Assembly (NCBI GenBank): GCA_022823185.1
Contig: JAJDXQ010000020.1
Coordinates: forward strand, 186,001 to 250,000
DNA: 64,000 nt
Direction of reading: 5' to 3'
From: Caldilineaceae bacterium
GTDB lineage: Bacteria; Chloroflexota; Anaerolineae; Caldilineales; Caldilineaceae
In this document: positions 26,859 to 35,299 of the stretch, in pieces
Numbering within the stretch: the first letter of the stretch is position 1
How the letters are laid out: the number at the start of each line of letters is the position of its first letter
Position numbers and translations under genes: made by a program
Notes under the pieces: generated by a model
What the model was told of the DNA's origin: nothing
Seen by the model: the letters and a program-made list of their open reading frames with translations, nothing else
The model's database searches: none

Positions 26859-28154
26859 CTAACCCGCTGGGACGGGCGCCGGCGCTTCCGGAATCTCCTG
26901 CTCCGGCGCCTCCGGAACCTCCTGTTCCGGCGCCTCCGGAATCTCCTGCTCCGCCTCTGCCGTCAGGTCTTCCACGACCTTCTGGGACAGGCGCTGAAAG
27001 GAGACGCCGGGAATGGCTCTTTCAGGGGTCAGATTGCCAATGCCAAGGAGCGTGACCTCAAAACCGCGACGCTGCAAATCGATGAGGACCCTGCGCAGGC
27101 TCTCCGACAAGGTTGCGCTGATCACGATGATCGAAGTGCCGTTTTGCAGACGATCGGCCTCCTGCAGCAGCACACGCTCAATCGTCGTGTGCGGAATGCC
27201 AACACAGTAAGCCAGCGCCTCCAGCACGCTTCTGAGCTGCCGCGGGTGGGCCGCCGGCAAGATGCGCACACGCTGTCCCGCATACATCATGCTGTTGGCG
27301 AACACGCCGAACGCCTCACCCCGCATCTGCGCCCATCGGGCAATCGACGCGCCCGCGCTGATCGCGAATTCCCGCAGAGCCGGGTCCACCCCTTCGAACC
27401 GGTGATTGAAGGTGCGGATGTTGATGAAGATCCCCAGTGGACGGGAAGCGGACGGCTCAAACAGTTTTGTCTGCAAATCCTGCCGGCGGGCGGTAGCCTT
27501 CCAGTGAATGTGCCGAAAATTGTCGCCCGGAACATACTCGCGTACGCCGCTAATCCGCAACGGATCTTCGATCAGCCGGTTGCGGCTCAGATAGTCGCCG
27601 AATGGGTGACGCGCCTCCAGACCGAGCTCGGGCAGCGTATACAAGCGGGGATAGACAAGAAGAAGAGTCGTGTCCGTAAAATCTCTGAACAGACTGCGGA
27701 ATCCGAAGATGTCGCCGCAAATCAGCTGCACCGGCCCGAACCGCCACGCGCCGCGCTGCGTGCCGGTGACCCGGTAGCGGCGCGTTACCTTCTGGTAGAT
27801 GCCGAGAGAAAAGAGGTTGACAAGGATGCGGCGCGTCGGCTGATAGTGCCTCGACCGCTCATCGGGGTCCAGCTCGAGGGCATTTGGAATGTCATCCTCA
27901 CAGCGCAGCCAGGCCAGCGGCAGGGGTTTGGCGTTAGTTACCTCCAGGTACAGCTCGGTCTCTTCGCCAAAATATAGGTGATCGACGCCGAACCGCCTGC
28001 GGTACGTCACTTCGGAAAGACTGTACCGGCTCCACAGCCAGATCACCAGGCCCAACAGCCCGAGAATGATCCCCATCGTAAAGATCAGGCTGTTGCGCGT
28101 GAAAAGCGCCACCAACATGACGACGACAGCAGCCGTCCACCCGGAACGCCCCAT
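26859..28154 (-). CDS. DUF58 / VWA-like membrane protein
   Basis: This 431-aa protein has two N-terminal hydrophobic helices (about 5-45), then a beta-rich region and a VWA-like DUF58 core (about 190-370). The core includes VREYVPGDNFRHIHWKATAR, the DUF58 signature, and LGIFINIRTFNH. DUF58 proteins work with MoxR AAA+ ATPases; some pairs insert metal or mature other complexes. The start overlaps the moxR stop as TGATG, so translation is coupled. The last 35 residues are a repeat-built tail of EQEIPEAP units. Confidence 0.9.
   Translation of the reverse strand: MGRSGWTAAVVVMLVALFTRNSLIFTMGIILGLLGLVIWLWSRYSLSEVTYRRRFGVDHLYFGEETELYLEVTNAKPLPLAWLRCEDDIPNALELDPDERSRHYQPTRRILVNLFSLGIYQKVTRRYRVTGTQRGAWRFGPVQLICGDIFGFRSLFRDFTDTTLLLVYPRLYTLPELGLEARHPFGDYLSRNRLIEDPLRISGVREYVPGDNFRHIHWKATARRQDLQTKLFEPSASRPLGIFINIRTFNHRFEGVDPALREFAISAGASIARWAQMRGEAFGVFANSMMYAGQRVRILPAAHPRQLRSVLEALAYCVGIPHTTIERVLLQEADRLQNGTSIIVISATLSESLRRVLIDLQRRGFEVTLLGIGNLTPERAIPGVSFQRLSQKVVEDLTAEAEQEIPEAPEQEVPEAPEQEIPEAPAPVPAG
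26881..26955 (-). repeat. 24-bp tandem repeat inside the DUF58 gene
   Basis: Three near-identical 24-base units encode EQEIPEAP, EQEVPEAP and EQEIPEAP at the end of the DUF58 protein. In-frame repeats of this kind can change copy number by slippage. Confidence 0.85.
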
Positions 28155-29245
28155 CAGCCTGTTTCGCTGGAGCGCCCGTCAACTGCGGTGACCGGAGTTT
28201 CAGCAGTCAAGTCGCTTTCCAGGCCCTCCGCCTCGCTGGCGTCGATCGGCGCCGGCATCTCAAGCGCGTGATCGGCGGTCGGGATCTCCTGCCAGTTTTC
28301 CTCTACAGGCACAGGGGCCCTGTCCAGGATGCCCTCCAAAACGCTGGCGACTGATGTCCCGTGCAGCCGCGTGTCAGGGCCGGGGATCAGCCGGTGCCGC
28401 AACACGGGGGCCGCAAGCTGCTGCAGATCGTCCGGTATGACGTAGGTCCGTCCCTGGATGGCCGCAAAGGCCTGCGCCGTTCGGTAGTAGGCAAGGCTGC
28501 CGCGCGGGCTCACGCCCAAGTCCAACCCGCCGTCATCGCGCGTGGCCTGCACCAGGTCAAGAAGATAGTCCTCCAGCACAGGATGGACATGGACCTCGCG
28601 ACAGATCGACACGGCCCTGCGAATCTCATCCGCCCCCACAACCGGTTGGACGCGAACCAGCGGATTATCGGTCCGGAACCTGTGCAGAATCTCTCGCTCC
28701 TCCTCCCGTTCCGGATAGCCCATCCCAACCTGAATCAGGAAGCGGTCCATCTGCGCCTCCGGCAACGGGAACGTGCCGGCCAACTCGACAGGATTCTGCG
28801 TTGCCATCATGAAAAACGGATAGGGAAGCGCATGTTCGACGCCGTCGACGGTGACGTGGCGCTCCTCCATCGCCTCCAGCAGAGCGCTCTGCGTACGGGG
28901 GCCGGCGCGGTTGATTTCGTCGGCGAGAACGATTCCCGCCAGCACCGGGCCCGGTCGGTACTCGAAATCGTCCGTCTTGCGGTTATAGACGCTGACGCCA
29001 ACAATGTCTGACGGCAGCAGATCCGGCGTGAACTGGATGCGCTGAAAGCTGATGCCCAGAGACGCGGCCAGCGTCTTGGCCAGCATCGTCTTGCCAATGC
29101 CGGGTACGTCCTCCAGCAGCACGTGCCCTTCGCAGAAGAGTGCGACCAAGAGCTGATCAACGACCTCATCCTTGCCTACGATCACCTGCGCAACGTTGTC
29201 CCGCAGCCGTTGAGCCAGCTCCTGCACATAGGCGATGTCTGACAT
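28154..29245 (-). CDS. MoxR-family AAA+ ATPase
   Basis: This 363-aa AAA+ chaperone-type ATPase has the Walker A GIGKT (49-53), Walker B IVLADEIN (105-112), sensor-1 region MMATQNPVE and the MoxR-typical QFTPDLLPSDI. The last 60 residues form an acidic tail (from about 300) absent from shorter members. It heads the MoxR-DUF58-DUF4129 set, which usually remodels or matures partner proteins at the membrane. An 11-bp inverted repeat lies just before the gene. Confidence 0.93.
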   Translation of the reverse strand: MSDIAYVQELAQRLRDNVAQVIVGKDEVVDQLLVALFCEGHVLLEDVPGIGKTMLAKTLAASLGISFQRIQFTPDLLPSDIVGVSVYNRKTDDFEYRPGPVLAGIVLADEINRAGPRTQSALLEAMEERHVTVDGVEHALPYPFFMMATQNPVELAGTFPLPEAQMDRFLIQVGMGYPEREEEREILHRFRTDNPLVRVQPVVGADEIRRAVSICREVHVHPVLEDYLLDLVQATRDDGGLDLGVSPRGSLAYYRTAQAFAAIQGRTYVIPDDLQQLAAPVLRHRLIPGPDTRLHGTSVASVLEGILDRAPVPVEENWQEIPTADHALEMPAPIDASEAEGLESDLTAETPVTAVDGRSSETG

Positions 29246-29259
29246 GAATTCTCCTTAGT

Positions 29260-29302
29260 CGACTGCACCTCCGCAACTTTGGCCTGTCCTGGTGCAGTCG
29301 AG
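29260..29302. promoter_or_regulatory. 11-bp inverted repeat upstream of moxR
   Basis: TCGACTGCACC (29260-29270) and GGTGCAGTCGA (29292-29302) are perfectly complementary across 21 bases. The left arm ends 15 bases before the moxR start. The site may be an operator or a leader hairpin. The rest of the gap to 29542 has nothing recognisable. Confidence 0.6.
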
Positions 29303-29542
29303 GGAAAGACAGTTGCTCTGCCTCCGCGCACCGACCGCGCCTCCGATGCCCGGCAACGCCTCCTCAGCCTCTCTAACAGGAGACGCGATGCGCAGAGCCG
29401 GCAGGCCAGATCAGTGGGGCTTGTATCTGAGGGAGTATAACAGTGGGCCGCCCGAACGGCAAAGGATTGGCGGTTCAGCGACAGCCGCTCTGGGCGCCTC
29501 GCGGCAAAAGATTCCCGCAGCGCGCTGCCGCCTGTGAAACAG

Positions 29543-30505
29543 TTACAGTGGAATACCCGACAGCGGTTCCTGCCCTGCCCAGACTCGCCGCAGGTTTTCG
29601 AAAATGAAGCGGCCCCTACGCTGCCAGGTATCGTAGGTTACGCCGGCGATGTGCGGCGAAAAGATAACGTTCTCAAATCGCAGAATCGGATTGGCGGGGT
29701 CGGTCGGCTCCTCTTGCAGAACATCCAACCCGGCGCCGAGAATCCCGCCGCCGTCCAATGCCTCGATGAGGGCCGCCTCGTCTACCACCGGGCCGCGACA
29801 GGTGTTGATGAGTATGGCGCTCGACTTCATGCGAGCCAATTCGGCCGCGCCGATAAGATGGCGGGTCTGGTCATTCAGCGGGACATGGAGGGAAACAATG
29901 TCGGACATTTCCAGCAGCTCGTCCAGGGAGACCCGTTTCACCCGCAAGCGCCTTTCCACTTCCTCCCCGGCGGGAAACGGGTCAAAGTAGACTACATCCG
30001 CCTCGAAGGGGACAAGCCGTTTGGCGACCTCGCGGCCGATGTGACCCAGCCCAACGATCCCGACCGTTTTGCCGTGAACTGTGAAGGTCGTCATTCCGCT
30101 GTCGATCTCCGTCCAGCCGTCGTTTCTCACGTTGCGGTCCATCTCCGTCAAGCGGCGGTAAACGCTCAGAATCAGCGCAAAGGTGTGTTCGGCCACGTCA
30201 ATCGAATTCGTGCCGCCATTGTTTGCAAGGGGGATGCCCAACTCCGCCAATACGCCGAGCGGCATGCGATCGAAGCCGGCGCTGACAAGCTGCACCAGTT
30301 TCAATCCCGGCGCGGCGCGCAAGACGGTCTCTTCCAGGGCGCTGGGAAAGAGAATCAGAAAGTCGGCCTCTGAAGCCAGACCTGATTTCTCAGCCTCCGG
30401 CAAATCGTGGGCCTGAATGGAAACGTCCCAGTCGGACGGCGCCGGCGAAACAACCTGCTGGGCCAGTTCGGGCGCAAGGTTGGTGAAAAATACGACTCTG
30501 GGCAT
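29543..30505 (-). CDS. D-2-hydroxyacid dehydrogenase
   Basis: This 320-aa NAD(P)-dependent oxidoreductase interconverts a D-2-hydroxyacid and a 2-ketoacid. The Rossmann motif is VGIVGLGHIG. The catalytic Arg is in INTCRGPVVDE, the Glu is near GLDVLQEEP and the His is in FSPHIAGVTYDTW. I chose ATG 30505 (MPRVVFFTN), which has GAGGAA 8-13 bases upstream, over TTG 30532. It is the last gene of the minus-strand sugar-acid cluster (30505-33527), where it could reduce or oxidise a keto-acid intermediate. Confidence 0.9.
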   Translation of the reverse strand: MPRVVFFTNLAPELAQQVVSPAPSDWDVSIQAHDLPEAEKSGLASEADFLILFPSALEETVLRAAPGLKLVQLVSAGFDRMPLGVLAELGIPLANNGGTNSIDVAEHTFALILSVYRRLTEMDRNVRNDGWTEIDSGMTTFTVHGKTVGIVGLGHIGREVAKRLVPFEADVVYFDPFPAGEEVERRLRVKRVSLDELLEMSDIVSLHVPLNDQTRHLIGAAELARMKSSAILINTCRGPVVDEAALIEALDGGGILGAGLDVLQEEPTDPANPILRFENVIFSPHIAGVTYDTWQRRGRFIFENLRRVWAGQEPLSGIPL

Positions 30506-30591
30506 CAGGGAATTCCTCGGTGGAAGCAACAAAAGTCAGTAGCCAAAAGCGGATGATCTCAATGGGGAGCAAGAGTGGATGCTTTCCAGTC

Positions 30592-31365
30592 TCAATCCTC
30601 CAGATTCCAGACCCTTCTCGCCGTCTTCCCGAAGATCCAGGCGCGCTCATCATCGCTCAAATCGGAAAGATAGGACAGGGGAAATGTCAACGAATTGTCG
30701 AAACCCTCCCGGCTGCTCACAGGCGGCCAATCGCTTCCCCACATCATGCGACGCGCGCCGAAAGCCTCCAGAGTCAGCTCTGCCAGGGGCGGAACATCCT
30801 CGAAAGGGCAGGGGAGGTGACAGAATTCGCCGAATCCGGGCAGCTTGATGGTCAGATTCTCGTGGCGCGCCAAGGCGGCAATCGCCGCGAACGCCTCCAG
30901 GTCGAAATCCGGCTTGACACCGCCCAGGTGCTCAATGACCATCGATAGCTCCGGGAAGAGTCGCAGCACTTCGCTAAACTCGTCGCTCTGCAGGATATCC
31001 GGCCGGCTGAATACGCTGACCACAAGGCCCAGCTCGGCGGCCGCGCGCCAGTGCGCCAGGGGATCACTGCCGCGCCCGCGAAAATCGGCCAGCAGGCGGA
31101 TGCCGCCCAGCCCCTGCTCGGCCCAGGCGCGAATGGCGCTCCCGTCGTCGTCATCGGCGACGATCATCGCCGCCGCGAACCGGCCTGGATTCGCTGCCAT
31201 CGCATCCACGATATAACGGTTGTCGCTGTTCCCCATATACTGAATCAGCACTGCCTGACTGACCTGCGCCCGCTCCATGTGAAAGAGCAGAGCCTCGACC
31301 GGTTCGTACTTCTGCAACCCGATATGGCAGTGGGTATCAACCACCTCAAATTTTCTCTCACCCAT
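30592..31365 (-). CDS. Amidohydrolase family 2 (TIM-barrel) protein
   Basis: This 257-aa metal-dependent hydrolase or lactonase has the N-terminal metal pair DTHCHIGL, a middle His in VIEHLGG and the C-terminal aspartate region MMWGSDWPP. It belongs to the amidohydrolase-2 group that includes L-rhamnono- and fuconolactonases and decarboxylases. A lactonase role would suit the neighbouring sugar-acid dehydratases, by inference. A strong GGAGGAGGG lies 6-14 bases upstream of the ATG, and the next gene upstream ends 20 bases before it. Confidence 0.85.
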   Translation of the reverse strand: MGERKFEVVDTHCHIGLQKYEPVEALLFHMERAQVSQAVLIQYMGNSDNRYIVDAMAANPGRFAAAMIVADDDDGSAIRAWAEQGLGGIRLLADFRGRGSDPLAHWRAAAELGLVVSVFSRPDILQSDEFSEVLRLFPELSMVIEHLGGVKPDFDLEAFAAIAALARHENLTIKLPGFGEFCHLPCPFEDVPPLAELTLEAFGARRMMWGSDWPPVSSREGFDNSLTFPLSYLSDLSDDERAWIFGKTARRVWNLED

Positions 31366-31385
31366 CCTGAACCCTCCTCCTGGCC

Positions 31386-32558
31386 TTAGCCCCGTCCTAT
31401 CGCGAGCTTGAGCGCCTCTTCAGTCGGCTCGGCGCCAAGGCCGGGCCCTTCCGGGAGCGAAAAGTAGCCCGCCTGGCAGTCCATGCCGCTGCGAAGGAAC
31501 TGCTTGTTGCGGTCGAAAATCGAATGCTGGTATTCGTGCATTTCAACGTTCGCCAGCGTGGCCGACGCCTGCAGGCTTGCCGCCTGGACGATGCCAATGT
31601 TGATCGTGGCATGCGGCATCACCTTACAGTGAAAGGCCTGCGCCAACTCGCAGATGCGGCGGAAACCGGTGATCCCGGTGTGGGCCATCTCCGGCTGGAT
31701 TACGTCCATGCAACCGGCCCGCAAGCGGGGAAGATATTCATGGACCGTTCGCCACTCCTCGCCCAGGCCGATGCGCGTCTTCACCGCCCTCGCCACCCGC
31801 GCCTGCCCATCGACGTCCTCCGGAGCAACCGGCGCCTCAGCCAAATGAAGGTCGAATTCGCATAGCCGCTCTATCAGCTGTATGGCCTCCAGCGCCGTAT
31901 AACGCCAGTGAAGGTCGGCCAGGATTTTCGGGGCGGGGCCCACTTCCGCGCGGATCGCCCCGATCTCGGCAACCTCGCCCTCGTCGGCGACCGCAGCCGC
32001 GAACTTCAGCGCCGAGAATCCCCTGTCCATCCACGCCTTTCCGAGCGCGGCCCGCTCCTCCTTCGTCTCGCCAGGCAGCCCCGATACATAGACCGGCAGC
32101 CTCGCCTGGCGCAGGCCGCCCAACAGTTGCCACACCGGCTGTCCCAACAGCTTGCCCCGCAGGTCCCACAGCGCCATATCCAGCCCCGCGATGGCATCCA
32201 GCGCGTAGCCGCCGAAATGGCCGCGAACGCGCTGCAGATCGTACAGGTCCTCGTAGATTCGTTCCACATCGTGCGGGCTGCGGCCGACCACAAACGGGAT
32301 CAACAGCTCTTCCAGGATCGACTCGGCCACCTGCGGCGCCACAACTCCGAAACTTTCGCCCCAACCCACCGTGCCGTCGCTCGCCTCGGCTCTAACGAGA
32401 AGCGTCTGGTCGAACACAGGGTAGACCGTGCGGTTGCCCGGGCGAACGATGTATCCCTTTTCGTTGGGCCGGTTGCCCTCTTCCAGCGGACCCAGGTAGG
32501 GAACGTCGCGAGGGATCCGGAGAGGAAATAGCTCAACTGAAGTAACTGTGGTGGTCAT
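31386..32558 (-). CDS. Enolase-superfamily (mandelate racemase/MLE) enzyme
   Basis: This 390-aa protein has a capping domain, then a TIM barrel with the three metal ligands in ILADLHW (Asp), HLAEAPVAP (Glu) and IGLGEEW (Glu). A base lysine lies in FSALKFAAA and a general-acid His in VMPHATINIG, as in the mandelate racemase/acid-sugar dehydratase branch. The substrate cannot be read from sequence; a sugar acid is likely in this cluster. ATG 32558 (MTTTVTSVELFPL) fits the family; the frame runs back to TTG 32627 with non-family sequence. Confidence 0.85.
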   Translation of the reverse strand: MTTTVTSVELFPLRIPRDVPYLGPLEEGNRPNEKGYIVRPGNRTVYPVFDQTLLVRAEASDGTVGWGESFGVVAPQVAESILEELLIPFVVGRSPHDVERIYEDLYDLQRVRGHFGGYALDAIAGLDMALWDLRGKLLGQPVWQLLGGLRQARLPVYVSGLPGETKEERAALGKAWMDRGFSALKFAAAVADEGEVAEIGAIRAEVGPAPKILADLHWRYTALEAIQLIERLCEFDLHLAEAPVAPEDVDGQARVARAVKTRIGLGEEWRTVHEYLPRLRAGCMDVIQPEMAHTGITGFRRICELAQAFHCKVMPHATINIGIVQAASLQASATLANVEMHEYQHSIFDRNKQFLRSGMDCQAGYFSLPEGPGLGAEPTEEALKLAIGRG

Positions 32559-32627
32559 AGAATGAATACAGTGAGGGAGAGTGGCCGCCGGAAACCCCCG
32601 GCGTATGCATGGGCCCCATCCCGGCAA

Positions 32628-33527
32628 TCAATCCTCCAGGAGCGGCTCGATCCCCTGCCAGATTGCGTCAAACTCCTGCAAATCCTGTTCGTCCAGATAA
32701 GCGCCGGGAATGCGACTCGCGGTGGAGGTGAAAATGCCGCGCCGCAGAAAGACCTGCTTGTATACCGCGACACCGTGCATACGCTCGAAATTGAGCAGAG
32801 GCAGCAGTTGGTTGAACAAACGCCGCGCAGCCGGCTCGTCATTCGCCTCCAACAGCCCCCAGATCCGCGTATGGAGATCGATTGACTGGCTCGCCGGCAT
32901 GTTTCCGCACGCCCCCCGGCGCCATTCATCGATCATATAGATGCCGCCCTGCCCGCCAAAGACGCCCTTGCAGGCATCTCCCGCCGCGGCCAGCGTTCGC
33001 GAAATCGCGCGCGGCTCCGGCAACGTCTCCTCCTTCAGATACTGGACCAGCTCCAGTTCCCGGCACATGCGCGCCAGCAGCTCCGATGACATCGGCGTGC
33101 CGATCGGGCCCATAAAGTTCTGAATGCAGATTGGAATGCCCAGGCTTTCGTCCAGATAGCGGTAGTAGTCCAGGCAGCCGTCTGCGTCAGGGTGCAAAAT
33201 GTGCGGCGGCATCGCCATGATGCCGTCAGCGCCAACGTCCTCTGCGTAGCGGCTCAGGGCCGCGGCCGGCGCCTTGTGCCCGTGCGTGGTCGCCGCGATC
33301 ACCGGCACTCGCCCGTCAGCCTCCTCCACCACGATTCGGATCCACCGTCGCCGCTCCTCGTCCGACATGACGGCAAACTCACCGGCGTTTGCGGGACCGA
33401 CGAGTCCCGCTCCCCCGGCCTGAATGCAGAACTCGATCTGTCTGCGCAGCGCTGCCTCATCCAGCTCGAGATCCTCCGTAAACGGAGTCACCACAATCGC
33501 AAAAATGCCGCGCCAATTTTCAGTCAT
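32628..33527 (-). CDS. DapA-family aldolase/lyase with altered active site
   Basis: This 299-aa protein has the TIM barrel of the dihydrodipicolinate synthase / N-acetylneuraminate lyase family. The Schiff-base lysine is in VQYLKEE (Lys165). The usual GTTGE loop reads GPANAGE. The catalytic tyrosine normally found in YNVP is Gln136 in ICIQNFMG, so normal lysine-pathway chemistry is doubtful. The cluster suggests a 2-keto-3-deoxy-sugar-acid aldolase or dehydratase. GAGGGATGATTC precedes the ATG. It is the first gene of the minus-strand cluster. Confidence 0.85.
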   Translation of the reverse strand: MTENWRGIFAIVVTPFTEDLELDEAALRRQIEFCIQAGGAGLVGPANAGEFAVMSDEERRRWIRIVVEEADGRVPVIAATTHGHKAPAAALSRYAEDVGADGIMAMPPHILHPDADGCLDYYRYLDESLGIPICIQNFMGPIGTPMSSELLARMCRELELVQYLKEETLPEPRAISRTLAAAGDACKGVFGGQGGIYMIDEWRRGACGNMPASQSIDLHTRIWGLLEANDEPAARRLFNQLLPLLNFERMHGVAVYKQVFLRRGIFTSTASRIPGAYLDEQDLQEFDAIWQGIEPLLED

Positions 33528-33787
33528 GAATCATCCCTCACCTGCGAAGGAACCGTCTGGGCCGCTTCCCCCGCCCCTTTCGCCCCAATGCCTGCATCTG
33601 TCTGCGCGACCCTTTGGGTGATTTGCATACATTCACAAGATAGGGGATTATCGCCCTGACGGCCCGGTCCTTTCGGTCCGGCGACCCGGCTTCGATCCGC
33701 GAACCGGCGGCACGCTGCCGCGCTTCTTCGGAACAGTATACTACATCTCAATTCCCACTCAATCCGCAAGCGACGAGCGAGAAGAAA

Positions 33788-34975
33788 ATGAAAATCACCG
33801 ACGTAACCGTACTCCGGCTGCAGGGCACACTGGAGTTTGAGGGAGAGTTTTGGGAAGAGCGGCTCCTGCGCCCTCTCGACATCTATCCTGAACACAAAGC
33901 CGAGGGTCCGAATGCAATGGTTGAGGAGAGCGAAGGCCGCTATGCCATCTCCGCCTACTTCGTTGAGACTACGACCGACGAGGGCGTCACCGGCCGCGGC
34001 GGCCCTCTCCCATTTGACCAGGCCTTCGTCATCCAGACCCAGCTCGCGCCCCAACTGATAGGCCATGACGCCCTGGCCACAGAACGCCTGTGGGACAGAA
34101 TGTACCGGGCCCAGGTTCATGGCCGCAAAGGCACAGAAATGATGGCCATCAGCTCAGTCGACTGCGCGCTGTGGGACCTGAAGGGGAAATGGTTTGACGC
34201 CCCCGTCTGCCAGCTGCTTGGCGGCCCCACCAGGACAGAAGTCCCCGCCTATGCCAGCGCCCTGGGCTATTCGCTCGACCCGGAGCTCGTCCGGGAACGG
34301 GCCAAGCAGTTCGCGGCCGACGGATTCAGAGCCACGAAATGGTTCTTCCGCGACGGACCCACCGACGGCAAAGCAGGCATGGAACGCAACCTGCGCCTTG
34401 CCCGCACGCTGCGCGAAAGCGTCGGCCCCGACGTGGACATTATGCTGGACTGCTGGATGAGTTGGGATGTCCCCTACACCGTTCAGATGGCCCGCCGCCT
34501 GGAAGAATACGCCCCCCGCTGGATCGAAGAACCGGTTCTCCCTGACAAGATCGAACAGTACGCCCAGATCCGCCGCGCCGTCAACATCCCCATCAGCGGC
34601 GGCGAACACGAATACACACGCTGGGGCCTCAAACAACTGATGGACGCCGGCGCCTGCGACGTTTACCAGCCCGACATCTACTGGTGCGGCGGCATCTCGG
34701 AAACGCAGAAAATCCTGGCCCTGGCCTCGGCATACGACGTTCCGGTCATCCCCCACGGCCACTCAACGCCCGCCAGCATCCACGTCATCGCCGCCTGGCC
34801 CGAGCCGACCACGCCCATGCTGGAATACCTGATCAAGTGGAATGAAGTCCACCAGTTCTTTCTCAAGAACCCGCTCAAACCTGTCAACGGCAGCGTCAGT
34901 GTGCCGACGTCTCCCGGCATCGACATGGACCTCGACGAAAACAAGATCCAGCAAAGGGAAATTGTGACCTTCTGA
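33788..34975 (+). CDS. Enolase-superfamily acid-sugar dehydratase (RhamD-like)
   Basis: This 395-aa protein belongs to the mandelate racemase branch. The metal ligands are in IMLDCWMSWD (Asp), RWIEEPVLP (Glu) and ISGGEHEYT (Glu). The base lysine is in GFRATKWFF and the His is in VIPHGHSTPAS. The end (EVHQFFLKNPLKPVNGS) recalls L-rhamnonate dehydratase and relatives. It diverges from the DapA-family gene across 260 bases, where a plus-strand TATACT (33738-33743) is a possible -10. With two such enzymes nearby, sugar-acid catabolism is the natural reading. Confidence 0.88.
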   Translation: MKITDVTVLRLQGTLEFEGEFWEERLLRPLDIYPEHKAEGPNAMVEESEGRYAISAYFVETTTDEGVTGRGGPLPFDQAFVIQTQLAPQLIGHDALATERLWDRMYRAQVHGRKGTEMMAISSVDCALWDLKGKWFDAPVCQLLGGPTRTEVPAYASALGYSLDPELVRERAKQFAADGFRATKWFFRDGPTDGKAGMERNLRLARTLRESVGPDVDIMLDCWMSWDVPYTVQMARRLEEYAPRWIEEPVLPDKIEQYAQIRRAVNIPISGGEHEYTRWGLKQLMDAGACDVYQPDIYWCGGISETQKILALASAYDVPVIPHGHSTPASIHVIAAWPEPTTPMLEYLIKWNEVHQFFLKNPLKPVNGSVSVPTSPGIDMDLDENKIQQREIVTF

Positions 34976-35299
34976 ACCGGGGTCCGCGAGGAGGCCACAG
35001 GAGGTTCTCGGTCCTGCGCGACGAACGCAACAGCCTTTCCTCCTGACCGCCGGCAGTCAACAAGCGGCCTCTGTGTTTCCGGGCGGTCAGCCGCAAGCGG
35101 CTTCCCTTGTGCGGGGGGATTCCCCCCGCAACGCCCCCCTCAAAAACATCTCTTGCCTGCGGCACGCCTTCATCGCGCCGGGTTGCCAGACCGGAGCGGC
35201 CGCGCCAAAAACGTCGCGGCGCATCCCAGTCGGATACGCGACTGAGTGGACAGGGCGGTCACGCTGTCTGGATCAGGATTTTCGTCGGCAGGAGAAGAG
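34976..35299. other. Convergent intergenic region with GC hairpin
   Basis: This 324-base gap separates convergent genes. It holds a 9-bp hairpin at 35110-35130 (TGCGGGGGG / CCCCCCGCA, 3-base loop) and a smaller GCCGC-AA-GCGGC just before it. Neither has a U-tract. I see no gene. Confidence 0.5.
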
